Assembly (NCBI GenBank): GCA_023418055.1
Contig: JAEZDP010000096.1
Location: forward strand, 1 to 7,573
Direction: 5' to 3'
Length of the DNA: 7,573 nucleotides
Source of the DNA: Acidobacteriota bacterium
Lineage (GTDB): Bacteria > Acidobacteriota > Vicinamibacteria > Vicinamibacterales > Vicinamibacteraceae
This document shows positions 1-7,573 of the stretch, in pieces; the first letter of the stretch is position 1; every line of letters starts with the position of its first letter. The position numbers were made by a program, and so were the translations under genes. The notes under the pieces were generated by a model, which saw only the letters and a list, made by a program, of their open reading frames with translations, had not been told where the DNA came from and searched no databases.

Positions 1-1758
<1,758 letters not shown>

Positions 1759-1813
1759 TCGCGGTGTCCGGCGTCACGCGGCGCGTGGCACTCGCTGCTT
1801 GCAGGGCGGCGTC

Positions 1814-1819
1814 ATTATA
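1814..1819 (-). promoter_or_regulatory. -10-like box TATAAT for the kinase gene
   Basis: The minus strand reads TATAAT at 1819-1814, a perfect sigma-70-type -10 in very GC-rich DNA and about 55 bases upstream of the GTG start. No matching -35 is present at 16-18 bp spacing, so this is a candidate only. Confidence 0.4.
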
Positions 1820-1842
1820 GGCCTGCTCCGCCCGGCCCGGGC

Positions 1843-1848
1843 TATACT
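1843..1848 (+). promoter_or_regulatory. -10-like box TATACT for the phosphatase gene
   Basis: TATACT lies 68 bases upstream of the phosphatase ATG. No good -35 is visible. It faces away from the kinase TATAAT with 23 bases between them, so each promoter's upstream contacts would overlap the other. The same TATACTC string occurs just before the histidine kinase gene (4553). Confidence 0.4.
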
Positions 1849-1916
1849 CCTTCAACGCATCGGGCGCGCCCGGTGCACACGCCAGAGCCCGCACCCCTCA
1901 CGCCCCGACCGCCGCC

Positions 1917-2681
1917 ATGCTCGTGCACGGCCTCACGCACCCCGGTAACTCGCGCGGCCACAACGAAGACTTCATGTTGTGGGACCTCGACGTGGGCTTT
2001 GCCTGCGTGGCCGACGGCATGGGCGGCCACCTGGCAGGCGAGGTCGCCTCGCGGGTCGCCAGTGAAGCCGCGCTCGGCTTCATCGCCCGCAGCGCCAGCA
2101 GCCACGACTTCACCTGGCCGTTCGGCGTGAACCCCCGCCTGTCGATCAACGCCAACCGGCTGATGACGGCCGTGAAACTGGCCAACCGCCGTGTGCATCG
2201 CCATGCCGAAGAGGCCGCCGATTACACCGGCATGGGCACCACGCTCAGCATCGTCCTCGAAGCCGGACCGTCGCTGGCCATCGCCAGCGTGGGCGACAGC
2301 CGCGTGTACGCCCTGCGTGAGGGCCGACTCGACAGGCTGACCGAAGACGACTCGTGGGCGTCGATGCTCGCACGCCAGGCCGGCGTGTCGGTGGAGAAGG
2401 CGCGGCAGCACCCCATGCGGAACGTGTTGACCTCGGTCGTGGGCGCCAAGCCCGACCTCGACGTGGAGGTCATCGAGATCGAGACGGGAGACTTCACGCT
2501 GCTGCTCTCGAGCGACGGCCTCCACGGCGTGCTCGACGACGAGCGGATTGCCGAGATTCTGCGCGCCACCCCCGAACCTGCCCGCGCGACGCAGGCCCTG
2601 GTCGAGGCCGCCCTGGCCGAGGCCGACAGCCACGACAACATCACAGCGGTCGTCGTGACGTTGGGCGCCAACCCCGCCTGA
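1917..2681 (+). CDS. PP2C-family Ser/Thr protein phosphatase
   Basis: This 254-residue protein is the usual size for a stand-alone bacterial PP2C (Stp/PrpC type), a Mn/Mg-dependent phosphatase that removes phosphate from Ser/Thr. Motifs appear in family order: RGHNED (13-18), VADGMGGHLAG (31-41, metal-binding Asp33), GMGTT (105-109), SVGDSRVY (124-131), a TSVVGAKPD segment (172-180), SSDGLHGVL (198-206) and the metal-binding HDNITAVVV (239-247). There is no signal peptide or membrane segment, so it is cytoplasmic. It is divergent from the Hanks-type kinase and is the obvious candidate to reverse that kinase's phosphorylation, including autophosphorylation. ATG 1917 sits right before the first conserved segment. 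No Shine-Dalgarno is visible ahead of it, since the leader is C-rich, so initiation may be weak or SD-independent. Family assignment is firm; partnership with the kinase is inferred from position. Confidence 0.94.
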   Translation: MLVHGLTHPGNSRGHNEDFMLWDLDVGFACVADGMGGHLAGEVASRVASEAALGFIARSASSHDFTWPFGVNPRLSINANRLMTAVKLANRRVHRHAEEAADYTGMGTTLSIVLEAGPSLAIASVGDSRVYALREGRLDRLTEDDSWASMLARQAGVSVEKARQHPMRNVLTSVVGAKPDLDVEVIEIETGDFTLLLSSDGLHGVLDDERIAEILRATPEPARATQALVEAALAEADSHDNITAVVVTLGANPA

Positions 2682-2686
2682 CAAAC

Positions 2687-2696
2687 TCTCTAGAGA
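2687..2696. other. 10-bp perfect palindrome TCTCTAGAGA
   Basis: The palindrome lies five bases after the phosphatase stop. It contains CTAG, a tetramer that is rare in many bacterial genomes. It is too short and lacks the T-tract needed for an intrinsic terminator. It could be a protein-binding site ahead of the cytochrome genes, or chance. The rest of the 2682-2816 spacer shows no convincing promoter. Confidence 0.3.
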
Positions 2697-2803
2697 CGTA
2701 GCCGCCGCTCCCCGGTTCCATTGCGCACGCGGTGGTGCGGGTTGGCCAGCGGCGTCGTTCTCTCCTTCGGCGGCACGTCATCCCTCGTCATCTTTCCGCC
2801 GCC

Positions 2804-2810
2804 AGGGAGA
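2804..2810 (+). promoter_or_regulatory. Ribosome binding site deciding the cytochrome c start
   Basis: AGGGAGA lies six bases before ATG 2817. It is the clearest Shine-Dalgarno in the window, and it favours this ATG over the in-frame start at 2721, which would add 32 residues in front of the hydrophobic signal. Confidence 0.65.
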
Positions 2811-2816
2811 CCTTGC

Positions 2817-3413
2817 ATGCACTCGAATCTGCTGACGACCGGCGCGCTGGCGCTGGTGCTCGCCGCGTTCCCCGGGGCCATGGGCTGGAAGCTGCTGCAC
2901 GCCGTTCCTGCCGCCGGGACGACGTCAGGCGTGGACGCCGCCGCGATCGAGCGGGGCGCCTATCTCGTGCGCACCATGGGATGCCACGACTGTCACACGC
3001 CCTGGAAGATGGGCCCCAAGGGTCCGGAGCCGGACATGTCGCGCGCCTTGACCGGTCATCCCGCCGACATGGTGATGCCGCCACCACCAGCACTTCCCCC
3101 AGGCCCGTGGGTGTGGATGGGCTCGGCCACCAACACCGCGTTTGCCGGCCCCTGGGGCGTGAGCTTCACCGCCAACCTCACGCCGGACCCCGAGACTGGC
3201 CTCGGCAAGTGGACCGCGGAAACCTTCATCGCGACGATGAAGACCGGACGACATGAAGGGAAGGGACGCCCGCTGCTGCCGCCCATGCCGTGGCCTGTGG
3301 TCGGCGCACTCAACGATGCGGACATCCGCGCGCTGTTTGCCTATCTGCAGTCGCTCGAGCCGGTCCACAACCGCGTCCCCGCGCCCGTCGATCCGCCCGA
3401 GGCGCAGCCGTGA
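2817..3413 (+). CDS. Exported monoheme c-type cytochrome
   Basis: This 198-residue protein has one haem c attachment motif, CHDCH (residues 56-60), in the context RTMGCHDCHTPW. Conserved-looking downstream segments include GPEPDMSRALTGHP, FAGPWGVSFTANLTPD, GLGKWT and PPMPWP (Met157 is a possible distal haem ligand). This set matches a cytochrome c family I recognise from Bacteroidota and Acidobacteriota; it carries electrons in the periplasm, partner unknown. The N-terminus (about 4-22) is hydrophobic and should act as a Sec signal or uncleaved anchor, although its n-region has no Lys/Arg. The start is set by the AGGGAGA site. The stop overlaps the start of the next gene by four bases (GTGA), so the two cytochromes are probably co-translated. 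Confidence 0.9.
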   Translation: MHSNLLTTGALALVLAAFPGAMGWKLLHAVPAAGTTSGVDAAAIERGAYLVRTMGCHDCHTPWKMGPKGPEPDMSRALTGHPADMVMPPPPALPPGPWVWMGSATNTAFAGPWGVSFTANLTPDPETGLGKWTAETFIATMKTGRHEGKGRPLLPPMPWPVVGALNDADIRALFAYLQSLEPVHNRVPAPVDPPEAQP

Positions 3414-4495
3414 ACCGATGGGTGACGGCCACCGGGTCGCTGCTGCTCGCATCGATGTGGGTGGCAGCCGTCCCGGCCAGCCGCTCCGGGCCGATGACCG
3501 CAGGCGAGCACGGGCTGGCGGCCGACACCCTCGTGCTGCCCCCTCGCCTCGTCGACACGGGGCTCTACGCCGACGATCAGCTGCACACGCCAGCCGCTGG
3601 CGTGCGTGCATTCTCCCCCCAGTACCCGCTGTGGTCCGACGGCATGACCAAGCGGCGCTGGGTACTGCTGCCCGCAGGGGCGACCATCGACGCCACCGAC
3701 GAGTACGCCTGGGACTTCCCGGTCGGGACGCGGCTCTGGAAGGAGTTCAGCCTCGACGGCCGGCGCGTCGAGACGCGGGTGTTCTGGAGAGTGTCGCCGA
3801 ACCGGTGGCTGTCCGGGGCGTACGTCTGGAACGAGACGGGCACCGACGCGGTGCTGGCTCCCGAAGAGGGGCTCCCGGGCCACGTCGAAGTGGCACCGGG
3901 CCGGCGCCACAGCATCCCCGGACAGGGCGACTGCGCCGCCTGCCATGGGGAGGGCGCTCGCGTGCGCGTGCTCGGGTTCAACGCGCTGCAACTGTCCACC
4001 GACCGCGACCCGGCGGCCCCGCACGGCGAGCCGCTGGCCCCGGGCATGGTCACGCTCGAAACCCTCGAGACGGAAGGGCGGCTCTCGCCAGCCCGGCCCG
4101 CCCGCCTCTCGGCGCCGCCGCGCATCGCGACCGCCGACCCGTCGACACGCGCCATGCTCGGCTACCTCGCGGCCAACTGCGGGATGTGCCACGACGGGCA
4201 AGGCGCCATCGCCGGGTTCAACGCGTCGCTGGCCTACCGCGACGTGGTCGCCGACGCCGATGCGGTGGTGGCGAGGCTGCTCGAGCAGCCCACACGCTGG
4301 CAGGTGCCCGGGCAGCCTCCTGGCGGCAGCGTGTTGCTGCGCGCCGGCAAGCCTGAGGAGAGCGCGATGTTCGTCCGCATGCGATCACGCTCGCCGTCGT
4401 CGCAGATGGCCCCCCTCGGGAGCGTCCTGCGCGACACCGACGCCCTCGACGCCATGACGCGCTGGATCGCGGTGAACCTCGCGCCGACCCAGTGA
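3410..4495 (+). CDS. Exported diheme c-type cytochrome
   Basis: This 361-residue protein has two haem c motifs, CAACH (175-179) and CGMCH (257-261), and a C-terminal SQMAPLG segment (Met333) that could supply a distal ligand. The N-terminal half has a YPLWSDGMTKRRWVLLP stretch and DFPVGTRLWKEF. These resemble diheme proteins of the kind annotated as SO2930/HNE_0200 type, but that link is from memory. Residues 5-20 (VTATGSLLLASMWVAA, after NR) form a signal peptide. I start it at GTG 3410 because this GTG overlaps the upstream stop, follows a GAGG at 3399-3402 and gives a clean signal sequence. The in-frame ATG at 3290 would add 40 Arg-rich residues that are an out-of-frame reading of the upstream gene. 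It likely works with the preceding cytochrome in periplasmic electron transfer or an oxidation reaction. No substrate can be assigned. Confidence 0.88.
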   Translation: MNRWVTATGSLLLASMWVAAVPASRSGPMTAGEHGLAADTLVLPPRLVDTGLYADDQLHTPAAGVRAFSPQYPLWSDGMTKRRWVLLPAGATIDATDEYAWDFPVGTRLWKEFSLDGRRVETRVFWRVSPNRWLSGAYVWNETGTDAVLAPEEGLPGHVEVAPGRRHSIPGQGDCAACHGEGARVRVLGFNALQLSTDRDPAAPHGEPLAPGMVTLETLETEGRLSPARPARLSAPPRIATADPSTRAMLGYLAANCGMCHDGQGAIAGFNASLAYRDVVADADAVVARLLEQPTRWQVPGQPPGGSVLLRAGKPEESAMFVRMRSRSPSSQMAPLGSVLRDTDALDAMTRWIAVNLAPTQ

Positions 4496-4552
4496 GACGC
4501 GCTCAGGCCTCGACGCCCGTCACGCACACCACGCCGTGTCGATGGTGGGCGA

Positions 4553-4558
4553 TATACT
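4553..4558 (+). promoter_or_regulatory. -10-like box TATACT before the histidine kinase
   Basis: TATACT followed by CGGG lies 20 bases before ATG 4578. It matches the TATACTC box before the phosphatase. If it is the -10, transcription would begin near 4565, which excludes the in-frame GTG 4536 and ATG 4542 as starts. No convincing -35 is present. Confidence 0.4.
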
Positions 4559-4577
4559 CGGGCCATCGGGGCATCCG

Positions 4578-7265
4578 ATGGCAGAACTGGATTCTCGCGG
4601 CCCATCGGGCCCGATCGACGCCGAATCGGCAAGCGACGTGCGACTGCGCGAAAGTCTGGCCCTGCTTCGACCGGCGGGCAGGGGGGCGCGCGTGGGGGGC
4701 GGGTCGGCAGACCTCCGCACGAACACGACCACGTGGTCCGACGAGATGTTCGACATCCTCGAATGGCCCACGCGACGGCAGCCCGCGCTCGACGAGGCGA
4801 TGCGCATCTACCCCGACGAATGCCGCGCCTCGATCCTCGACGCGCTCGAGCGTGCCGCCCGCGACGGCACGCCGTTCGATCTCCAGGTCGAAGTCATCAC
4901 TGGAGCCGCCCGGCGGCGGTGGGTGCGCGCCACCGGCGAGGCCGAGCGCGACGCGAGCGGCGCGGTCGTCCGGCTGATTGGCGCCTTCCAGGACGTCACC
5001 GAGCTGCGCACGGTCGCCGACGAGGCGATGCGACTCAGCGAGCAACTCTCCGCGACGCTCGAAGGACTCACCGACGGCTTCTGCCTGGTCGACCGCGCCT
5101 GGCGGTATCGCTACGTCAACGCCTCGGCCGAACAGATCATCGGTCTGCCTCGCGAGAAGCTGCTCGGCCGCAGCCTGTGGGAGGTGTTCCCCCAGACGGA
5201 CGCGCTCGGGTTGCGCGGGCCGCTCGAACAGGCCATGCGCGACAGGGCGACCGTCGACGTGGAGTTCGAGACGCCGACGACGCCGGCCCGATGGCTGGAG
5301 TTGCGGGTCCATCCCTCCGGTGACGACCTGGCGCTGTCGTTCCGCGACATCACCGCGCGCAAGGAGGCCGAACTGGCACTGCAGGCCAGTGAGCAACGCC
5401 TGCGGCTGCTGTCCACCACCACCAGCGACGCCGTCTGGGAGTGGACCTTCGCTACGGACCGGCTCTCGTGGAACGAGGGCATCGAGACGCTGTTCGGCTT
5501 CGACCGCGAGCGCATCGATCCCACCATCACCTTCTGGTCGGACGGTCTGCATCCAGAGGACCACGACCGCGTGACCACCGGTCTGGCACGCGCGCTCGAG
5601 GCCGGCGACGACGCCTGGTCGGACGAGTACCGCTTCCGCCGTGCCGATGGCACGTTCGCGCACGTGCTGGACCGGGCAAGGATCCTGCGCGACGCCACGG
5701 GACGCGTCACCGGCATGCTCGGCGGCCTCACCGATCAGACCGAACGGCACGAGAGCCAGGCCCGCATCGCGGAGCAGGCCGCCGTCCTCGACCAGGCCAA
5801 CGACGCCATCGTCGTGCTGGACCTCGACAAGCGGGTGACGTTCTGGAACCGCGGCGCGGAGCGGCTCTACGGCTGGACCGCCGACGAGATGGTCGGCCAC
5901 GTATGGGACGCGCGACCCGTGGACAACGAAGAGTCCACACGCCGGGCCGCCGAGGCCGCCTTGCGCGCCGAGCACACCTGGACCGGCGAGCTGCGACAGC
6001 GCACGAAGGCGGGAACGCTGGTGTCGGTGCTGTCGCGCTGGACGGTGATGCTCGACGCACACAGGGCGCCGCGCGCCGTCCTGCTCATCGCGACGGACAT
6101 CACCGAACGCAAGGCGCTCGAGCGGCAGTTCCTGCGTGCCCAGCGTCTCGAAAGCATCGGCACGCTCGCCGGCGGCATGGCGCACGACCTCAACAACGTC
6201 CTCACCCCCATCCTGCTCTCGCTCGACGTCCTGGCGCAGCTGGTCACCGACGACGTCGGGCACGAGCTGCTCGGCACGATCAAGAGCAGCGCCCAGCGTG
6301 GGGCCGACCTCGTGCGGCAGGTGTTGTCGTTTGCCCGGGGCGTCGAGAGCGTGCACGGACCGCTCGAATTGCGCGCCTTGTTCGACGATGTCTCGAAGCT
6401 CGTCCTGGACACGTTCCCGAAGACCATCGCCACCACCGTGGAGGTGGCCGATGACGTGTGGCGTGTGCAGGGCGACCGGACGCAACTGCACCAGGTGCTG
6501 ATGAACCTGTGCGTGAATGCGCGCGACGCGATGCCCGGTGGGGGCCAGCTGACCGTGACGGCCGGCAACCGCTTCGTCGAGGAGGTCCCCGTGGACGCCG
6601 CGGCAGGTGCCCGGCCCGGACGGTATGTCGAGATTCGGGTGGCCGACACGGGCACCGGGATGACGACCGACGTGCTCGAGAAGTTGTTCGAGCCGTTCTT
6701 CACCACCAAGGAGACCGGACGAGGCACGGGCCTTGGGCTCTCCACCTCGCTTGCCATCGTCCGCAGCCATGGCGGGTTCCTGTCGGTACGGTCGGAGGCG
6801 GGGCGCGGGTCGGTCTTCACCGTGTGCCTGCCGGCGGATCTCGACACGGGGGCGTCGACGACCGCTGCCTGGACGGCGACACCGGCCCCGGCCGGCCGTG
6901 GTGAGCTGGTGCTGCTCGTGGACGACGAACCGCAGGTGCGAAGCGTGGCGAAGCGGGCGCTCGAACACAACGGCTACGAGGTGGTGACGGCGGCGCATGG
7001 CGCCGAGGCGGTCGTGCTCTATGCCGAGCACCGGCGTCGGCGTCCGATCGTGGTCACCGACATGACGATGCCGGTGATGGACGGGCCGGCCACCGTCCTC
7101 GCGCTGCGCGCGCTGGACCCCGACGTCCGGGTGATCGGGTCGAGTGGACTGGGCGCGACCGGGAACGCGGTGAAGGCGGCCGACATCGGGCTGGTGCATT
7201 TCGTGACCAAGCCGTACGAAGCCGACCAGCTGCTGCGCGTGTTGCGGGAGGTGGCGGGGGACTGA
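4578..7265 (+). CDS. Soluble hybrid sensor histidine kinase, four PAS domains plus receiver
   Basis: This is an 895-residue two-component protein. In order it has PAS1 (about 40-145, PAS_3-like), PAS2 (155-263), PAS3 (270-390, PAS_3-like) and PAS4 (400-515). A HisKA domain follows, with phospho-acceptor His536 in GGMAHDLNNVLTP. The HATPase has N647 in the N-box, VADTGTGM (D690) in G1, EPFFTT (705-710) and GTGLGLS (716-722). A Thr/Ala/Pro linker leads to a C-terminal receiver with acidic D782/D783, phospho-acceptor D828 in TDMTMPVMDG and K878. All catalytic residues are present. No transmembrane segment is seen, so it senses something in the cytoplasm, possibly by a PAS cofactor. The 'AHDLNN' H-box is typical of kinases whose receiver is fused or separate and lacks a DNA-binding output. 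No output domain or partner regulator is in view. Start: ATG 4578 has GGGG six bases ahead; GTG 4536 or ATG 4542 would add 14 or 12 residues. Bases 6692-6788 recur at the right edge. Confidence 0.93.
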   Translation: MAELDSRGPSGPIDAESASDVRLRESLALLRPAGRGARVGGGSADLRTNTTTWSDEMFDILEWPTRRQPALDEAMRIYPDECRASILDALERAARDGTPFDLQVEVITGAARRRWVRATGEAERDASGAVVRLIGAFQDVTELRTVADEAMRLSEQLSATLEGLTDGFCLVDRAWRYRYVNASAEQIIGLPREKLLGRSLWEVFPQTDALGLRGPLEQAMRDRATVDVEFETPTTPARWLELRVHPSGDDLALSFRDITARKEAELALQASEQRLRLLSTTTSDAVWEWTFATDRLSWNEGIETLFGFDRERIDPTITFWSDGLHPEDHDRVTTGLARALEAGDDAWSDEYRFRRADGTFAHVLDRARILRDATGRVTGMLGGLTDQTERHESQARIAEQAAVLDQANDAIVVLDLDKRVTFWNRGAERLYGWTADEMVGHVWDARPVDNEESTRRAAEAALRAEHTWTGELRQRTKAGTLVSVLSRWTVMLDAHRAPRAVLLIATDITERKALERQFLRAQRLESIGTLAGGMAHDLNNVLTPILLSLDVLAQLVTDDVGHELLGTIKSSAQRGADLVRQVLSFARGVESVHGPLELRALFDDVSKLVLDTFPKTIATTVEVADDVWRVQGDRTQLHQVLMNLCVNARDAMPGGGQLTVTAGNRFVEEVPVDAAAGARPGRYVEIRVADTGTGMTTDVLEKLFEPFFTTKETGRGTGLGLSTSLAIVRSHGGFLSVRSEAGRGSVFTVCLPADLDTGASTTAAWTATPAPAGRGELVLLVDDEPQVRSVAKRALEHNGYEVVTAAHGAEAVVLYAEHRRRRPIVVTDMTMPVMDGPATVLALRALDPDVRVIGSSGLGATGNAVKAADIGLVHFVTKPYEADQLLRVLREVAGD
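6692..6788. repeat. 97-bp exact repeat, copy in the histidine kinase
   Basis: It encodes the PFFTTKE to GGFLSV part of the HATPase domain and is identical base for base to 7477-7573. The left limit is a real mismatch (6691 a, 7476 c). The right limit is unknown because the other copy stops at the window end. Confidence 0.97.
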
Positions 7266-7275
7266 GAGACGAACC

Positions 7276-7321
7276 GGGGGGTCAGGTCTCGATTCCCGGC
7301 GTTTTGCACGCAGTGGCCCCC
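7276..7321. repeat. Possible REP-like imperfect palindrome
   Basis: GGGGGTCA (7277-7284) can pair with TGGCCCCC (7314-7321), giving eight pairs with one G-T, around a 29-base loop. The GGGGTCAGGTCTCGATT string resembles, from memory, REP-type palindromes near TnpA_REP transposases in Acidobacteriota-like genomes. There is no second copy here and no T-tract. It sits between the convergent histidine kinase and amidohydrolase ends, where a REP or terminator would be expected. Confidence 0.3.
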
Positions 7322-7389
7322 TCCCCCACGCCTCTGGCGTCGTTCTCGAGCCTGCGGTGCCGCCGCGCCTTCCCCCACGCCGTCCCCGC

Positions 7390-7573
7390 CTAGGGCTCTG
7401 TCCCCCACCAGAACGGCTTCGGCAGCGGTCGTGCCTCGGGCCACACCGTGTCGAGCGTCGCAGCGTCGAACAGCTCGCCGTTCTTCACCACCAAGGAGAC
7501 CGGACGAGGCACGGGCCTTGGGCTCTCCACCTCGCTTGCCATCGTCCGCAGCCATGGCGGGTTCCTGTCGGTA
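7390..7573 (-). CDS. Amidohydrolase-family C-terminal fragment, chimeric upstream of about 7477-7491
   Basis: From the TAG at 7392-7390, the minus strand reads back as VVKNGELFDAATLDTVWP, then residues ending PLPKPFWWGTEP. This is the characteristic end of imidazolonepropionase/prolidase-like amidohydrolases (a 'v-KNG-lyDa-tLd-vWP...LP..WW' tail). Only this tail, about 33 residues, can be trusted. Further upstream, bases 7477-7573 are an exact copy of the histidine kinase gene read in antisense. The frame stays open there by chance, as it does in the parent sequence, and no amidohydrolase motif is visible. The catalytic domain and its metal ligands are absent from the window. The gene is therefore either broken by an inserted duplicate or, more likely, a wrong contig join at the sequence shared by the two genes. 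It is convergent with the histidine kinase. Confidence 0.6.
   Translation of the reverse strand, partial: TDRNPPWLRTMASEVESPRPVPRPVSLVVKNGELFDAATLDTVWPEARPLPKPFWWGTEP
7477..7573. repeat. 97-bp exact repeat, terminal copy of histidine kinase sequence
   Basis: All 97 bases equal 6692-6788 at an offset of 785, and the match runs to the last base. The first 15 bases (7477-7491) also fit the expected amidohydrolase codons for VVKNG, so the switch between the two genes falls in shared microhomology. Confidence 0.97.

Noticed and set aside
1842..2684. 280-codon minus-strand frame opposite the phosphatase
   Set aside because: The plus strand has all PP2C motifs in order; the minus frame is a GC-driven shadow.
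2682..2720. Intrinsic terminator after the phosphatase
   Set aside because: The only hairpin is a loop-less 10-bp palindrome with no following T-tract.
2721..2816. Upstream extension of the cytochrome c gene to ATG 2721
   Set aside because: It would place 32 residues before the hydrophobic export signal and ignores the good AGGGAGA site before ATG 2817.
3290..3409. Upstream extension of the diheme cytochrome to ATG 3290
   Set aside because: The added 40 residues are an Arg-rich out-of-frame reading of the first cytochrome gene and would bury the signal peptide.
3253..4356. 367-codon plus-strand frame over the cytochromes
   Set aside because: It is Arg/Ala-rich with no CxxCH motif. The other frame carries both haem sites and a signal peptide.
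4503..7199. Very long open frame (898 codons) antisense to the histidine kinase
   Set aside because: Its translation is low-complexity Arg/Gly/Val/His-rich with no domain. The plus strand encodes intact PAS, HisKA, HATPase and receiver motifs over the same bases. Long antisense frames are expected at this GC content.

Overview
The window is very GC-rich, with the usual third-position G/C bias and long open frames on both strands. Gene content fits a soil- or sediment-type bacterium with a diderm-style electron transport repertoire: an eukaryote-like Ser/Thr kinase, a PP2C phosphatase, periplasmic c-type cytochromes, a multi-PAS hybrid histidine kinase and an amidohydrolase tail. I would guess Acidobacteriota (Vicinamibacteria-like), but this is a guess from gene style, not a demonstrated assignment.

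Layout. Bases 1-1758 (minus strand) hold a Ser/Thr protein kinase. Its C-terminus runs off the left edge as an Ala/Arg/Glu-rich array of 8-residue repeats. A 158-base divergent spacer carries two back-to-back -10-like boxes, and then a PP2C-type phosphatase (1917-2681, plus strand) follows. The pair is a natural write/erase module for Ser/Thr phosphorylation. After 135 non-coding bases come two translationally coupled plus-strand genes. One encodes a monoheme cytochrome c (2817-3413) and the other a diheme c-type cytochrome (3410-4495). Both are probably exported and haem-loaded in the periplasm. Next is a soluble hybrid sensor histidine kinase (about 4578-7265) with four PAS domains, a HisKA/HATPase core and a C-terminal receiver. 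The right end (7390-7573, minus strand) begins as the C-terminus of an amidohydrolase. It then changes, at a short shared sequence, into a perfect 97-base copy of part of the histidine kinase gene, which continues to the last base.

Two structural points stand out. First, the kinase tail is built on a 24-bp (8-codon) DNA period. Four units next to the kinase look like a dispersed GC-rich tandem repeat (GAGACGCGGAG type) read as protein, and they pass without a break of period into about 29 regular octads. Second, both window ends lie in exact repeats (bases 1-87 equal 319-405, bases 7477-7573 equal 6692-6788). This suggests that the window is a whole short-read contig, and that the right-hand join may be an assembly chimera. 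I see no tRNA, rRNA, CRISPR array, transposase or convincing terminator. Apart from the repeat-built kinase tail, the gene families are familiar, and I do not see a clearly new multi-gene system.
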